Made by a program: the position numbers and the translations under genes
DNA from: CAYRGG01 sp964423745
Lineage (GTDB): Bacteria; Pseudomonadota; Gammaproteobacteria; Competibacterales; Competibacteraceae
Reading direction: 5' to 3'
NCBI GenBank assembly: GCA_964423745.1
Contig: CAYRGG010000067.1
Coordinates: 1 to 18,283 of the forward strand
DNA: 18,283 bases
Shown here: piece by piece, positions 1 through 7,559 of the stretch
Layout of the letters: every line of letters starts with the position of its first letter
Numbering within the stretch: position 1 is the first letter of the stretch
Notes under the pieces: model-generated
Told to the model about the DNA's origin: nothing
Databases searched by the model: none
Seen by the model: the letters and a program-made list of their open reading frames with translations, nothing else

Positions 1-662
1 TTAAAGATAGCATCCACTACGTCCTGGGGTTTGTCTAGTATCTGCAGAAGATTTAGGTCAGCGGCATCAATGGTGTTTTCTACAACTAGGGTGTTACGAA
101 ACCAATCCATTAGTCCTTTCCAATAGGGAGAATGTACTAAAATGACAGGAATGCGACGGGTTTTAAACGTTTGAATCAGGGTAAGTATTTCTGCAAGTTC
201 ATCTAGTGTGCCAAATCCCCCCGGCAACACCACATAAGCCGACGCATATTTAACAAACATCACTTTGCGAGAAAAAAAATGTCGAAAAGTTAAACTGATG
301 TCCTGATAGCCATTATTGGTTTGCTCATGGGGCAGTTGAATATTTAGACCAATACTAGGCGATTTACCCATATAGGCTCCTTTATTGGCGGCTTCCATAA
401 CCCCTGGACCCCCTCCACTAACCACTGAAAAACCAGCCTCGGAAAGGGCGTGAGCGATGGCCTCTGCGAGTTGATAATAAGGATGATCCGGCGCACAACG
501 GGAAGAGCCAAAGATACTCACCGATGGTTTGATGCGCGCTAACCGCTCGAAACCTTCCACAAATTCTGCCATGATTTGAAATATCTTCCATGATTCTCGC
601 GTTAGCAGAGCGTCGTTGATAGGTCCCATCCCAGGATGCGAGTATTTACTTTTATCGTACAT
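1..662 (-). CDS. LOG-family nucleotide phosphoribohydrolase (TIGR00730-type), 3' end outside window
   Basis: About 220 codons are visible, with no stop before the left edge, so the C-terminus is missing. I translated this frame directly. It has a Rossmann-like fold signature: a beta strand ending in SIFGSS near residue 50, the glycine-rich SGGGGPGVME near 82-91, FFSRK near 130, and the family motif PGGFGTLDE near 148-156. Enzymes with this signature, formerly mis-named lysine decarboxylases, cleave the N-glycosidic bond of nucleoside 5'-monophosphates. Plant and actinobacterial LOG proteins release cytokinin bases; the physiological substrate in gammaproteobacteria is less clear. The ATG is preceded by AAAGG about 10 nt upstream. 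The gene is divergent from polA. Family assignment is firm; the substrate is not. Confidence 0.9.
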   Translation of the reverse strand, partial: MYDKSKYSHPGMGPINDALLTRESWKIFQIMAEFVEGFERLARIKPSVSIFGSSRCAPDHPYYQLAEAIAHALSEAGFSVVSGGGPGVMEAANKGAYMGKSPSIGLNIQLPHEQTNNGYQDISLTFRHFFSRKVMFVKYASAYVVLPGGFGTLDELAEILTLIQTFKTRRIPVILVHSPYWKGLMDWFRNTLVVENTIDAADLNLLQILDKPQDVVDAIF

Positions 663-737
663 AATAACTTAACCTTTATCGGTGTGACTTTGCCGAAAAT
701 AGGGATTAGTGTACGCAAAATAGAGGCATGAAGGCTA
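663..737. promoter_or_regulatory. Divergent intergenic region between LOG-family gene and polA
   Basis: These 75 bp separate two divergent start codons, so the promoters of both genes must lie here or reach into the coding ends. I looked for -35/-10 pairs on both strands and found only partial matches (for example TTGCCG on the plus strand without a good -10), so no hexamers are assigned. A GAGG about 11 nt before the polA ATG can serve as its ribosome binding site. Confidence 0.4.
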
Positions 738-3446
738 ATGACAACTCAAAAACCGCTACTTTTGGTGGATGGAACTTACTATTTACATCGTGCTTTCAAC
801 GCCTTGCCATCTTTAACCACCCGTAGCGGCGAACCCACTGGCGCCATTTACGGTGTCGTCAGCATGTTGCGTAAGCTACTGACAGACCATCGACCTGATT
901 ACATAGCCGTCGTCTTTGATGCACCTGGAAAAACTTTTCGCCACGATTTGTTTCAAGACTACAAAGCAAACCGTCCTCCTTTGTCCGAAGAACTTAGTTC
1001 TCAAATCGAGCCGCTGCATAGGCTGATTCGCGCCATGGGTCTGCCACTGGTACAGATACCTGATGTCGAAGCCGATGACGTTATCGCTACCTTAGCCATA
1101 CAGGCCACTACGGAGGGTATGCAGGTCATCATCTTGTCTGGCGATAAAGATCTTGCCCAATTGGTGAATAGCCATATTACCTTGTTGGACTCCATGCGAG
1201 ACAGCCGCTTGGATGAGCAAGGCGTTATAAACAAATATGGCGTACCGCCGACACAAATCGTCGATTATCTCACCTTAATAGGCGATAGCTCCGACAACAT
1301 CCCGGGTGTTTTGGGCGTTGGACCTAAAACAGCGGCTAAGTGGCTTAAGGAGTATGGTTCGTTGGATGTCATTATCGCTCAGGCAAACACCTTTAAAGGC
1401 CAAAGTGGTGAAAATCTGCGCTCAAGCCTTGCCCAACTTCCCAAATCTCGACAATTGGTGACATTACGCTGCGATGTTGAACTCACTGTGACCCTGAGGC
1501 AACTGAAACCCGCTGAACCAGATTTTAAATCCATACAAGATCTCTATAACCGTTATGAATTCAAGAGCTGGCTCAAACAACTTGATCTACAGCAGTCCAC
1601 CCAATCCGAGGATAAATCCAGTTATAATCATCGAGAAGAAGGCGACTATCAAGTTATCTACGATGAAGCGACACTCGATATGTGGCTAGATAAACTGCGC
1701 CAGTCAGAGTTGTTTGCTTTCGATACCGAGACCAATCATTTAGATTATATGCAGGCCCACATTGTGGGTATATCTTTTGCGATTCAACCGCAAGAAGCCG
1801 CCTATGTTCCTTTAGCTCATGATTATCCAGGCGCCCCACAACAACTAGATCGAGATCATGTTTTAGAAAAGCTCCGTCCACTACTGGAAGATCCTCAACG
1901 GGCTAAACTAGGTCAAAACCTAAAGTACGATCTCCATGTACTGCTCAATCATGACATCCACTTGGCCGGCATTCGCCACGATACCATGCTAGAGTCCTAT
2001 GTATTAGATTCCACCGCGACGCGCCACAATATGGATAGCATGGCGGAACACTATCTGGGTCTGACAACTATTCATTACGAAGACGTAGCGGGCAAAGGCG
2101 CCAAACAGCTAGCCTTTAACCAAATTCCTCTAGAACAAGCAGGCGCTTACGCCGCCGAAGACGCTGATATCACATTGCGTCTGCACCAGTATCTGTGGCC
2201 AAAACTTGCCAGTGCTCCTTCCTTAAAACGCTTATACAAAGAAATAGAAATTCCTCTAATCCCTGTATTAACCCAAATAGAACATGCCGGTGTGCAAGTC
2301 GATAGCGCACTGCTACGCCAACAAAGCCAAGAAATTTCGCAACGCTTATTAAGCCTGGAACAAGAATCCTATGCCCTGGCTGGACAACCCTTTAACTTAG
2401 GATCTACCAAACAGTTACAGTATATTTTGTTTGAAAAACAGGGCTTACCTGTTGTGAAGAAAACACCTAAAGGCCAACCGTCCACCGCCGAGGATGTATT
2501 GCAAGAACTGGCGATAGATTATCCTTTGCCAAAGTTGATCATTGAACACCGGGGCTTGAGCAAACTAAAATCCACCTACACTGATCGATTGCCAGAGCAA
2601 ATTCAACCTAGTACGGGACGTGTGCATACTTCCTATCATCAGGCGGTTACCAGTACCGGTCGGTTGTCGTCTTCCGATCCCAATTTACAAAATATACCGA
2701 TCCGCACACCCGAAGGCCGACGTATTCGGCAAGCCTTTGTGGCGCCTCCCGGTTATCTTATCCTGGCAGCAGACTACTCCCAAATTGAGCTACGCATCAT
2801 GGCGCATCTTTCTCAAGATGTTAGTCTGTTACACGCCTTTGCAGACGGTGTAGACATTCATCAGGCAACAGCCGCAGACATATTTAATGTGTCTTTGCAC
2901 CAGGTTGAAACGCACCAGCGCCGTGCTGCCAAAGCCATCAATTTTGGCTTGATGTATGGCATGTCAGCTTTTGGGCTTGCCCGTCAACTGGGTATAGAGC
3001 GAAGCGCTGCACAGGCTTATGTGGATCGCTATTTCGCCCGCTACCCTGGTGTTAAAACATTTATGGAACAGATCCGCCAACAAGCCGCCGAATGCGGTTA
3101 TGTGGAGACTGGTTTTGGGCGACGCTTGTATTTACCTGACATTAATTCTCGTAATGCCCAGCGGCGTCAGGCTGCAGAGCGCACCGCCATCAATGCCCCT
3201 ATGCAGGGTACTGCGGCAGACATAATCAAGCGCGCTATGTTGTCCGTTCATGATTATCTATCCCATACTGCTTTAAACGGGCGCATGATTATGCAAGTCC
3301 ACGACGAACTCGTCTTTGAAATAGCTGATGAAGGTGTGGATGAGGCAAAAACTCAAATCAATGCGCATATGGTTGCTGCCGCCGAACTTCAAGTCCCTTT
3401 GGAGGTGGATATTGGCATAGGAAATAATTGGGACGAAGCGCATTAA
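738..3446 (+). CDS. polA: DNA polymerase I
   Basis: 902 residues, close to the 928 of the E. coli enzyme. It removes RNA primers, fills gaps and repairs DNA. The 5' nuclease domain (about 1-290) has the acidic metal ligands: D11, D61, EADD at 111-114, SGDKD at 134-138 and GDSSDN at 182-187. The 3'-5' exonuclease domain keeps all its catalytic residues, D329/E331, N394/D398 and Y471/D475, so proofreading should be active, unlike in Taq-type enzymes. The polymerase domain has motif A with D679, motif B with R728, K732, F736 and Y740, and motif C with H855-D856. All sit at a constant offset of 26 from E. coli numbering. F736 is the residue that disfavours dideoxynucleotides. The gene is the only complete plus-strand gene here. 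It ends 193 nt before the convergent SAM hydrolase gene. Confidence 0.98.
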   Translation: MTTQKPLLLVDGTYYLHRAFNALPSLTTRSGEPTGAIYGVVSMLRKLLTDHRPDYIAVVFDAPGKTFRHDLFQDYKANRPPLSEELSSQIEPLHRLIRAMGLPLVQIPDVEADDVIATLAIQATTEGMQVIILSGDKDLAQLVNSHITLLDSMRDSRLDEQGVINKYGVPPTQIVDYLTLIGDSSDNIPGVLGVGPKTAAKWLKEYGSLDVIIAQANTFKGQSGENLRSSLAQLPKSRQLVTLRCDVELTVTLRQLKPAEPDFKSIQDLYNRYEFKSWLKQLDLQQSTQSEDKSSYNHREEGDYQVIYDEATLDMWLDKLRQSELFAFDTETNHLDYMQAHIVGISFAIQPQEAAYVPLAHDYPGAPQQLDRDHVLEKLRPLLEDPQRAKLGQNLKYDLHVLLNHDIHLAGIRHDTMLESYVLDSTATRHNMDSMAEHYLGLTTIHYEDVAGKGAKQLAFNQIPLEQAGAYAAEDADITLRLHQYLWPKLASAPSLKRLYKEIEIPLIPVLTQIEHAGVQVDSALLRQQSQEISQRLLSLEQESYALAGQPFNLGSTKQLQYILFEKQGLPVVKKTPKGQPSTAEDVLQELAIDYPLPKLIIEHRGLSKLKSTYTDRLPEQIQPSTGRVHTSYHQAVTSTGRLSSSDPNLQNIPIRTPEGRRIRQAFVAPPGYLILAADYSQIELRIMAHLSQDVSLLHAFADGVDIHQATAADIFNVSLHQVETHQRRAAKAINFGLMYGMSAFGLARQLGIERSAAQAYVDRYFARYPGVKTFMEQIRQQAAECGYVETGFGRRLYLPDINSRNAQRRQAAERTAINAPMQGTAADIIKRAMLSVHDYLSHTALNGRMIMQVHDELVFEIADEGVDEAKTQINAHMVAAAELQVPLEVDIGIGNNWDEAH

Positions 3447-3467
3447 CAATACGTTAATTAGAGATGA

Positions 3468-3493
3468 TGACGGCGGTAGAGATACCGCCGTCA
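3468..3493. terminator. Hairpin between convergent polA and SAM hydrolase genes
   Basis: A perfect 11-bp inverted repeat (arms 3468-3478 and 3483-3493) encloses a GAGA loop, which is a GNRA tetraloop in the plus-strand RNA. It begins 21 nt after the polA stop. Neither strand has a T-tract after the stem, so it is not a textbook intrinsic terminator. It may instead protect the 3' end of polA mRNA or be one copy of a dispersed palindrome. I saw nothing else of note in the remaining spacer up to 3639; in particular no Spot 42-like RNA. Confidence 0.5.
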
Positions 3494-3639
3494 AGCGTAG
3501 AAGAATATTTAAAGCAGTTTATAGGATGCCCTAGTAATACCGAGTCGATAAAAGTTTGTCTTTGTAAGATAGCATTTTGTTAGCGAATTGACGGGATCCG
3601 GTAGAGCCATATTTACTAGGATTGGTGTAAGATGAAAAA

Positions 3640-4404
3640 TTAAGAGTCGTGATGATCGTTTCGAGGTTTTTCTGTTATCTGGACACCGTCACCTACTTTT
3701 AATCCATATTGGATTGTTGCACTACCCTGATTAACAGCCAATTCCACAAGACCGATCGAATTTTCATACCAAAATCCTTGTTCTGGTGGAACACTGGAAA
3801 ACGTTCTTTCCCACTTTAACGTATGCTGACCCATAGAGATGCCCGCTGTCGTTTCTACAGAATGTCCTTGGATACCTGTCATTGCATTACCGTAATCATC
3901 TATATAGATAATACGAGTCAATTCATTGGGCCAATTACGAGGAACAAAATGGACTTGTCTTCCTAAATCATCAGGACTGACGACACCGGAAGCTAATTTA
4001 GCCGCCACGGGAGCAAAAAGATCTCGACCATGAAAGGATGCTGACAATCGTTCTGGACGCCAAGTAATACGCCAAGCCTTAAAATGTTGAGCAGAGCTCC
4101 CAATACGATCAAACAAACCATTATCAGGACCAACATACCAACGATCATCAGCACAAAGTATTAAACCTGACCTTGGTCCTCCGACACCTGGGTCAACAAC
4201 ACCCACAAATACAGCGCCTTGAGGAAAATCACCCACACAGGCAGCTAACAGGTAAGCAGCACTTTGAGCATCAAAAGCCGGCACATTATGACATAAATCG
4301 ATTAACCGCAGTTTTGGAGCATAGCGTAATAATGCTAGTTTGAGCAATCCGACGTAGGGACCATTTAGGCCGAAATCCGTAAACAATACCACCACGTTAT
4401 TCAT
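3640..4404 (-). CDS. S-adenosyl-L-methionine hydrolase (adenosine-forming), DUF62 / SAM hydroxide adenosyltransferase family
   Basis: 254 residues, a normal length for the family. These enzymes use a hydroxide ion to split SAM into adenosine and methionine; relatives are the fluorinase and chlorinase. The N-terminal domain starts with a strand ending in FTDFG (8-12) and contains VVDPGVGG (69-76), VGPDNGLF (91-98) and FHGRDLFAP (124-132). D71, R78 and H125 fit the Asp-Arg-His triad described for the hydrolases, with the Asp-Arg spacing of seven conserved. The C-terminal beta-barrel domain (about 160-254) includes IDDYGNAMT. The ATG follows GAGAC by 6 nt. The gene begins 13 nt beyond the rplQ terminator, leaving no room for its own promoter between the two. 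Family call is strong; the cellular role is unknown. Confidence 0.9.
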   Translation of the reverse strand: MNNVVVLFTDFGLNGPYVGLLKLALLRYAPKLRLIDLCHNVPAFDAQSAAYLLAACVGDFPQGAVFVGVVDPGVGGPRSGLILCADDRWYVGPDNGLFDRIGSSAQHFKAWRITWRPERLSASFHGRDLFAPVAAKLASGVVSPDDLGRQVHFVPRNWPNELTRIIYIDDYGNAMTGIQGHSVETTAGISMGQHTLKWERTFSSVPPEQGFWYENSIGLVELAVNQGSATIQYGLKVGDGVQITEKPRNDHHDS

Positions 4405-4417
4405 AAAAATGTCTCAT

Positions 4418-4444
4418 AAAAAAACCGGGCTTTACCCGGCTTTT
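4418..4444 (-). terminator. Intrinsic terminator of the S10-spc-alpha gene cluster (after rplQ)
   Basis: On the minus strand, CCGGG and CCCGG pair around a TAAAG loop. The stem is extended by a G-T wobble and A-T pairs, and a run of seven T follows. It starts 19 nt after the rplQ stop. The plus strand has the same stem followed by CTTTT, so it may also act weakly in the opposite direction. Confidence 0.9.
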
Positions 4445-4463
4445 AGATAGCTTGCTATTTAAA

Positions 4464-4835
4464 TCATTCAGGCGCATCTGGTCGATCTACTAACTCCACA
4501 TAAGCCATCGGCGCGTTATCTCCAGGCCGAAAACCGCATTTCAAAACACGCAAATAACCACCTGGTCGCGACTGATAGCGAGGACCTAACTCGTTAAACA
4601 GTTTTGTAACCACTGGGCGGTTGCCAAGTCTCGCAAATGCTAACCGCCGATGGGCTACACTATCTACTTTGGCCAAAGTAATTAATGGCTCAGCAACGCG
4701 ACGTAGCTCTTTAGCCTTTGGTAGGGTTGTTTTTATAAGTTCGTGGGTAAACAACGAACCAGCCATGTTGTTAAACATGGCTTTACGGTGACTGGCGGTA
4801 CGGTTTAATTTCCGACCAGAATTGCGATGACGCAT
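4464..4835 (-). CDS. rplQ: 50S ribosomal protein L17
   Basis: 123 residues (E. coli 127). L17 is a large-subunit protein near the tunnel exit. The N-terminus MRHRNSGRKLNRT and the segments HRKAMFNNMAGSL, IKTTLPKAKELR and PRYQSRPGGYLR are characteristic. The tail after the ELVDRP segment is short. AAGGAA lies 7 nt before the ATG. It is the last gene of the alpha operon, 46 nt after rpoA, and is followed by a strong terminator. That spacer contains a small 4-bp stem with a UACG loop (4854-4865), which I regard as minor. Confidence 0.98.
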   Translation of the reverse strand: MRHRNSGRKLNRTASHRKAMFNNMAGSLFTHELIKTTLPKAKELRRVAEPLITLAKVDSVAHRRLAFARLGNRPVVTKLFNELGPRYQSRPGGYLRVLKCGFRPGDNAPMAYVELVDRPDAPE

Positions 4836-4881
4836 GGTTAAGTTCCTTTATTGAACCCGTAGGTTAAGCTTCACTAAAGCA

Positions 4882-5889
4882 CTAGGCTAAAACCTTGTCT
4901 TCTTTTTTTTCGCCACCGAGGCCAAATGGTGGCCAATTCTCTAATTTCATACCGAGAGAGAGACCATGAGAAGCCAATACATCTTTGATTTCAGTGAGCG
5001 ATTTTTTACCAAGGTTAGGCGTTTTTAATAATTCTACTTCGGTGCGTTGAATCAAATCGCCAATGTAGTAAATACTTTCTGCTTTTAAGCAATTAGCTGA
5101 TCGCACTGTGAGTTCCAGATCATCAACTGACCGCAACAGAATAGGGTCAATGTCAACAGATTCAGGCTGCGGGTAAGCCTCCTCTCTGCCTTTGAGATCG
5201 ACAAATACAGAAAGCTGATCTAGCAAAATTTGCGCAGCATTTCGAATAGCTTTCTCTGGATCTACAGAACCATTAGTCTCAAGATTAACTATCAGTTTAT
5301 CTAAATCAGTACGTTGTTCAACACGAGCACTCTCAACCCGATAACTCACTCGATCGATAGGACTGAAAGAAGCGTCCAACAACAGACGACCTATAGGTCG
5401 GTTTTCATCCCTCACGCCAGGTCGCTGAGTGGCAGGTTGATAGCCCCGCCCTCTTTCTACCTTAAGACGCATGCGAAGTTCACCCTGCTGCGTTAAGTTA
5501 GCGATTTCATGGTCTGGATTGACAATTTCGACAGTGTGTGTGGTTTCTATATCACCCGCCACAACCTGTCCAGGCCCTTTCTTCGAAAGAGTTAAATTTG
5601 CTTCATCCACACCGTGCAAAACAATCGCAACTCCTTTTAGATTTAATAGGATATCGATGACATCTTCTTGCACGCCCTCGATAGAGGAATATTCATGTAA
5701 AACTCCTTCAATCTCGCACTCGACGATAGCTGCGCCTGGGATAGACGACAGTAGAATACGGCGTAAAGCATTGCCTAGAGTATGGCCAAAACCTCGCTCA
5801 AGGGGTTCTAAGGTTACCCGAGCCTGTTTATTTGTAATGATATCGACATCAACAATTCGCGGCTTTAATAATTCAAAAAAACCCGACAT
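4882..5889 (-). CDS. rpoA: RNA polymerase alpha subunit
   Basis: 335 residues (E. coli 329). The N-terminal dimerisation domain (about 1-230) has the conserved FGHTLGNALRRILLSS stretch (34-49) that drives alpha dimer and beta/beta' assembly. The C-terminal domain (about 250-325) has VRSANCLKAE (262-271). R263 and N266 correspond to E. coli R265 and N268, the UP-element DNA contacts, so promoter and activator contacts should be normal. The extra length is mostly a charged tail after NWPPFG (GGEKKEDKVLA). The gene sits 22 nt after rpsD and 46 nt before rplQ, as in other alpha operons. A GGGGA about 10 nt upstream is the likely ribosome binding site. Confidence 0.99.
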   Translation of the reverse strand: MSGFFELLKPRIVDVDIITNKQARVTLEPLERGFGHTLGNALRRILLSSIPGAAIVECEIEGVLHEYSSIEGVQEDVIDILLNLKGVAIVLHGVDEANLTLSKKGPGQVVAGDIETTHTVEIVNPDHEIANLTQQGELRMRLKVERGRGYQPATQRPGVRDENRPIGRLLLDASFSPIDRVSYRVESARVEQRTDLDKLIVNLETNGSVDPEKAIRNAAQILLDQLSVFVDLKGREEAYPQPESVDIDPILLRSVDDLELTVRSANCLKAESIYYIGDLIQRTEVELLKTPNLGKKSLTEIKDVLASHGLSLGMKLENWPPFGLGGEKKEDKVLA

Positions 5890-5911
5890 TAGTACTATTT
5901 CCCCTTACAGA

Positions 5912-6532
5912 TCACTTGGAGTACAACTCCACAACGAGGGACTCGTTAATATCTGCCGGTAAGTCGCTACGGTCTGGAACTCGCTTGAAAATTCCTGCCA
6001 TCTTATCAGCATCCACGTCCACCCAATCGACAAATCCTCGGCTCTGAGCAAGCTGCAGAGAATATTGCACACGGGTTTGGTTGCGGCTTTTATCGTGGAT
6101 TGAAATCACATCCTCAGGAAGAACATGATAAGAAGGAATATTAGTGCGCTTGCCATTCACTAAAATAGCACGATGCGACACCAGCTGCCGGGCTTCGGCA
6201 CGAGTTACACCAAACCCCATGCGATAAGCAACATTGTCTAACCGACTTTCCAGTAGTTTCAGTAAATTTTCACCTGTAGAACCTTTGCGGCGAGCAGCTT
6301 CTCTATAATAATTGGCAAATTGCCGCTCCAAGACGCCATAAATCCGACGTAGCTTTTGCTTTTCTCGCAGCTGCATGCCATAGTCAGACAAGCGAGGGCG
6401 ACGTGCCCCATGTTGTCCCGGTGGTTTTTCAAGATTACACTTGGACTCGAGGGGGCGAGCAGAGGATTTTAGACTAAGATCCATTCCCTCCCGCCGACTT
6501 AATTTACATTTTGGACCAATATATCTTGCCAC
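5912..6532 (-). CDS. rpsD: 30S ribosomal protein S4 (GTG start)
   Basis: 206 residues, exactly the E. coli length, when started at the GTG that reads (M)ARYIGPKCKLSRREG. The open frame extends 16 codons further upstream, but that would overlap rpsK. The GTG has AGGA 8 nt upstream in the 17-nt rpsK-rpsD spacer, so I chose it. The S4 RNA-binding domain covers about 94-155 (LESRLDNVAYRMG, then SHRAILVNGKR). S4 nucleates 30S assembly and, in E. coli, represses the alpha operon by binding a leader before rpsM. The N-terminal region has only the isolated cysteines of GPKC and SKC, so no four-cysteine zinc site. Confidence 0.97.
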   Translation of the reverse strand: MARYIGPKCKLSRREGMDLSLKSSARPLESKCNLEKPPGQHGARRPRLSDYGMQLREKQKLRRIYGVLERQFANYYREAARRKGSTGENLLKLLESRLDNVAYRMGFGVTRAEARQLVSHRAILVNGKRTNIPSYHVLPEDVISIHDKSRNQTRVQYSLQLAQSRGFVDWVDVDADKMAGIFKRVPDRSDLPADINESLVVELYSK

Positions 6533-6549
6533 AATAGAATTCCTGTGAA

Positions 6550-6939
6550 CTAGACACGTCGCCGTTTTGGAGGACGACAACCATTATGTGGGATTGGCGT
6601 TACATCCACTATGCTAATAATCTTAAAACCGGATGCGTTTAAAGCACGAACAGCTGATTCGCGACCCGGTCCGGGTCCCTTCACATTCACTTCAAGATTT
6701 TTCATCCCAAACTCTTTCACGGTATTACCCACTCGTTCAGCAGCCACCTGAGCTGCAAAAGGCGTACTCTTACGGGAGCCTCGAAAGCCAGACCCACCTG
6801 CCGTAGCCCAAGCCAATGCATTGCCTTGGCGATCGGTTATGGTAATAATCGTATTATTGAAAGATGCATGAATATGGGCAACACCGTCTAATACATTTCG
6901 TTTTACACGCTTACGCGTTTTACTTACCGGCTTTGCCAT
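6550..6939 (-). CDS. rpsK: 30S ribosomal protein S11
   Basis: 129 residues, as in E. coli. S11 lines the mRNA exit channel at the 30S platform. Clear family blocks are DGVAHIHASFNNT, WATAGGSGFRGSRK, STPFAAQVAAER, KGPGPGRES and the C-terminal PIPHNGCRPPKRRRV. The ATG is used rather than a TTG one codon upstream, because the ATG matches the family N-terminus (MAKP) and has GAGG 7 nt upstream. It lies between rpsM and rpsD. Confidence 0.98.
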   Translation of the reverse strand: MAKPVSKTRKRVKRNVLDGVAHIHASFNNTIITITDRQGNALAWATAGGSGFRGSRKSTPFAAQVAAERVGNTVKEFGMKNLEVNVKGPGPGRESAVRALNASGFKIISIVDVTPIPHNGCRPPKRRRV

Positions 6940-6970
6940 CAATTAACCTCGGTGGTACTTAAAAATAATT

Positions 6971-7327
6971 CTATCTCCGAACAGCGCGGCGTGGTCCCTT
7001 GCGGGTACGCGCATTGGTACGACTTCGCTGACCACGCACTGGAAGACCGCGTCGATGACGTAAACCACGATAACATCCTAAGTCCATCAAACGTTTGATG
7101 TTCATAGAGACTTCTCGACGCAGATCGCCCTCTACAGGGTGTTTGGCTACCTCAGCACGAAGAGCATCTACTTGCGATTCTTCGAGTTCCCTAATTTTTG
7201 TTTCTGGAGCAATATTTGCTGCCATACAAATTTGCTGAGCGCGGGTTGAACCAATACCATAAATAGCCTGAAGTGCAATGACTGTATGTTTATTAACCGG
7301 GACGTTTATACCTGCTATACGGGCCAT
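6971..7327 (-). CDS. rpsM: 30S ribosomal protein S13
   Basis: 118 residues, the same as E. coli. S13 is in the 30S head, where it bridges to the 50S subunit and touches P-site tRNA through its basic tail. Diagnostic blocks are MARIAGINVP, IYGIGSTRAQQIC, EGDLRREV, RLMDLGCYRGLRHRRGLPVRG and GQRSRTNARTRKGPR. It is the first gene of the alpha segment, with an 83-nt spacer after rpmJ that carries a hairpin. Its ribosome binding site is weak: AGG lies only 2 nt before the ATG, and AAAAGAA lies further upstream. This fits a start site under structural control, though that is inference. Confidence 0.98.
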   Translation of the reverse strand: MARIAGINVPVNKHTVIALQAIYGIGSTRAQQICMAANIAPETKIRELEESQVDALRAEVAKHPVEGDLRREVSMNIKRLMDLGCYRGLRHRRGLPVRGQRSRTNARTRKGPRRAVRR

Positions 7328-7380
7328 AACCTAAGTTCTTTTAAAATTTATAAATTAGCGGAAAAAGGGGGTTATGATAA

Positions 7381-7401
7381 TGATTTCAGTGGTTGAAATC
7401 A
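7381..7401 (-). promoter_or_regulatory. Hairpin in the rpmJ-rpsM spacer, candidate part of an S4-responsive alpha leader
   Basis: A perfect 8-bp inverted repeat (7381-7388 with 7394-7401) encloses a 5-nt loop, 53 nt upstream of the rpsM start. No T-tract follows on the minus strand, so it is not a terminator. In E. coli this spacer (between the spc and alpha operons) forms a pseudoknot bound by S4 that traps the rpsM ribosome binding site. The position is right, but I cannot show the pseudoknot by eye. Confidence 0.35.
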
Positions 7402-7410
7402 AGGCAACAT

Positions 7411-7524
7411 TTAACCTTGCCGCTGCTTATGGCGTGCATCTGTGCAGATGACACGTACTACGCCATGACGACGAATAATTTTACAGTTACGGCAAATTCT
7501 TTTTACCGAAGCACGCACTTTCAT
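7411..7524 (-). CDS. rpmJ: 50S ribosomal protein L36 (zinc-binding type)
   Basis: A 37-residue gene that I translated directly: it begins MKVRASVKRICRNCKI and ends DARHKQRQG. C11, C14, C27 and H32 form the zinc ribbon of the C+ type L36 (the paralogue lacking these residues is the zinc-independent form). This small protein packs into the 50S subunit near helix 97 of 23S rRNA. GGAGA sits 6 nt before the ATG. It lies between secY (35-nt gap) and rpsM, the canonical position closing the spc operon. Confidence 0.97.
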   Translation of the reverse strand: MKVRASVKRICRNCKIIRRHGVVRVICTDARHKQRQG

Positions 7525-7559
7525 AAAGATTCTCCGATTACACCAAGCGATTGCTGCTG

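Noticed and set aside
3494..3639. A Spot 42-like small RNA downstream of polA
   Set aside because: E. coli has spf at this place, but here there is no similar sequence and no terminator hairpin with a T-tract.
4854..4865. Small UACG-capped stem between rpoA and rplQ
   Set aside because: Only 4 bp; likely by chance, and not followed by any terminator signal.
5471..5962. 163-codon plus-strand open frame opposite rpoA
   Set aside because: It is antisense to a highly conserved gene, its composition is rich in Ser/Thr/Arg as expected of a shadow frame, and it resembles no known protein.
6533..6580. 16-codon N-terminal extension of the rpsD reading frame
   Set aside because: It overlaps the rpsK coding end, has no counterpart in S4 proteins, and the GTG at 6532 has a well-spaced AGGA.
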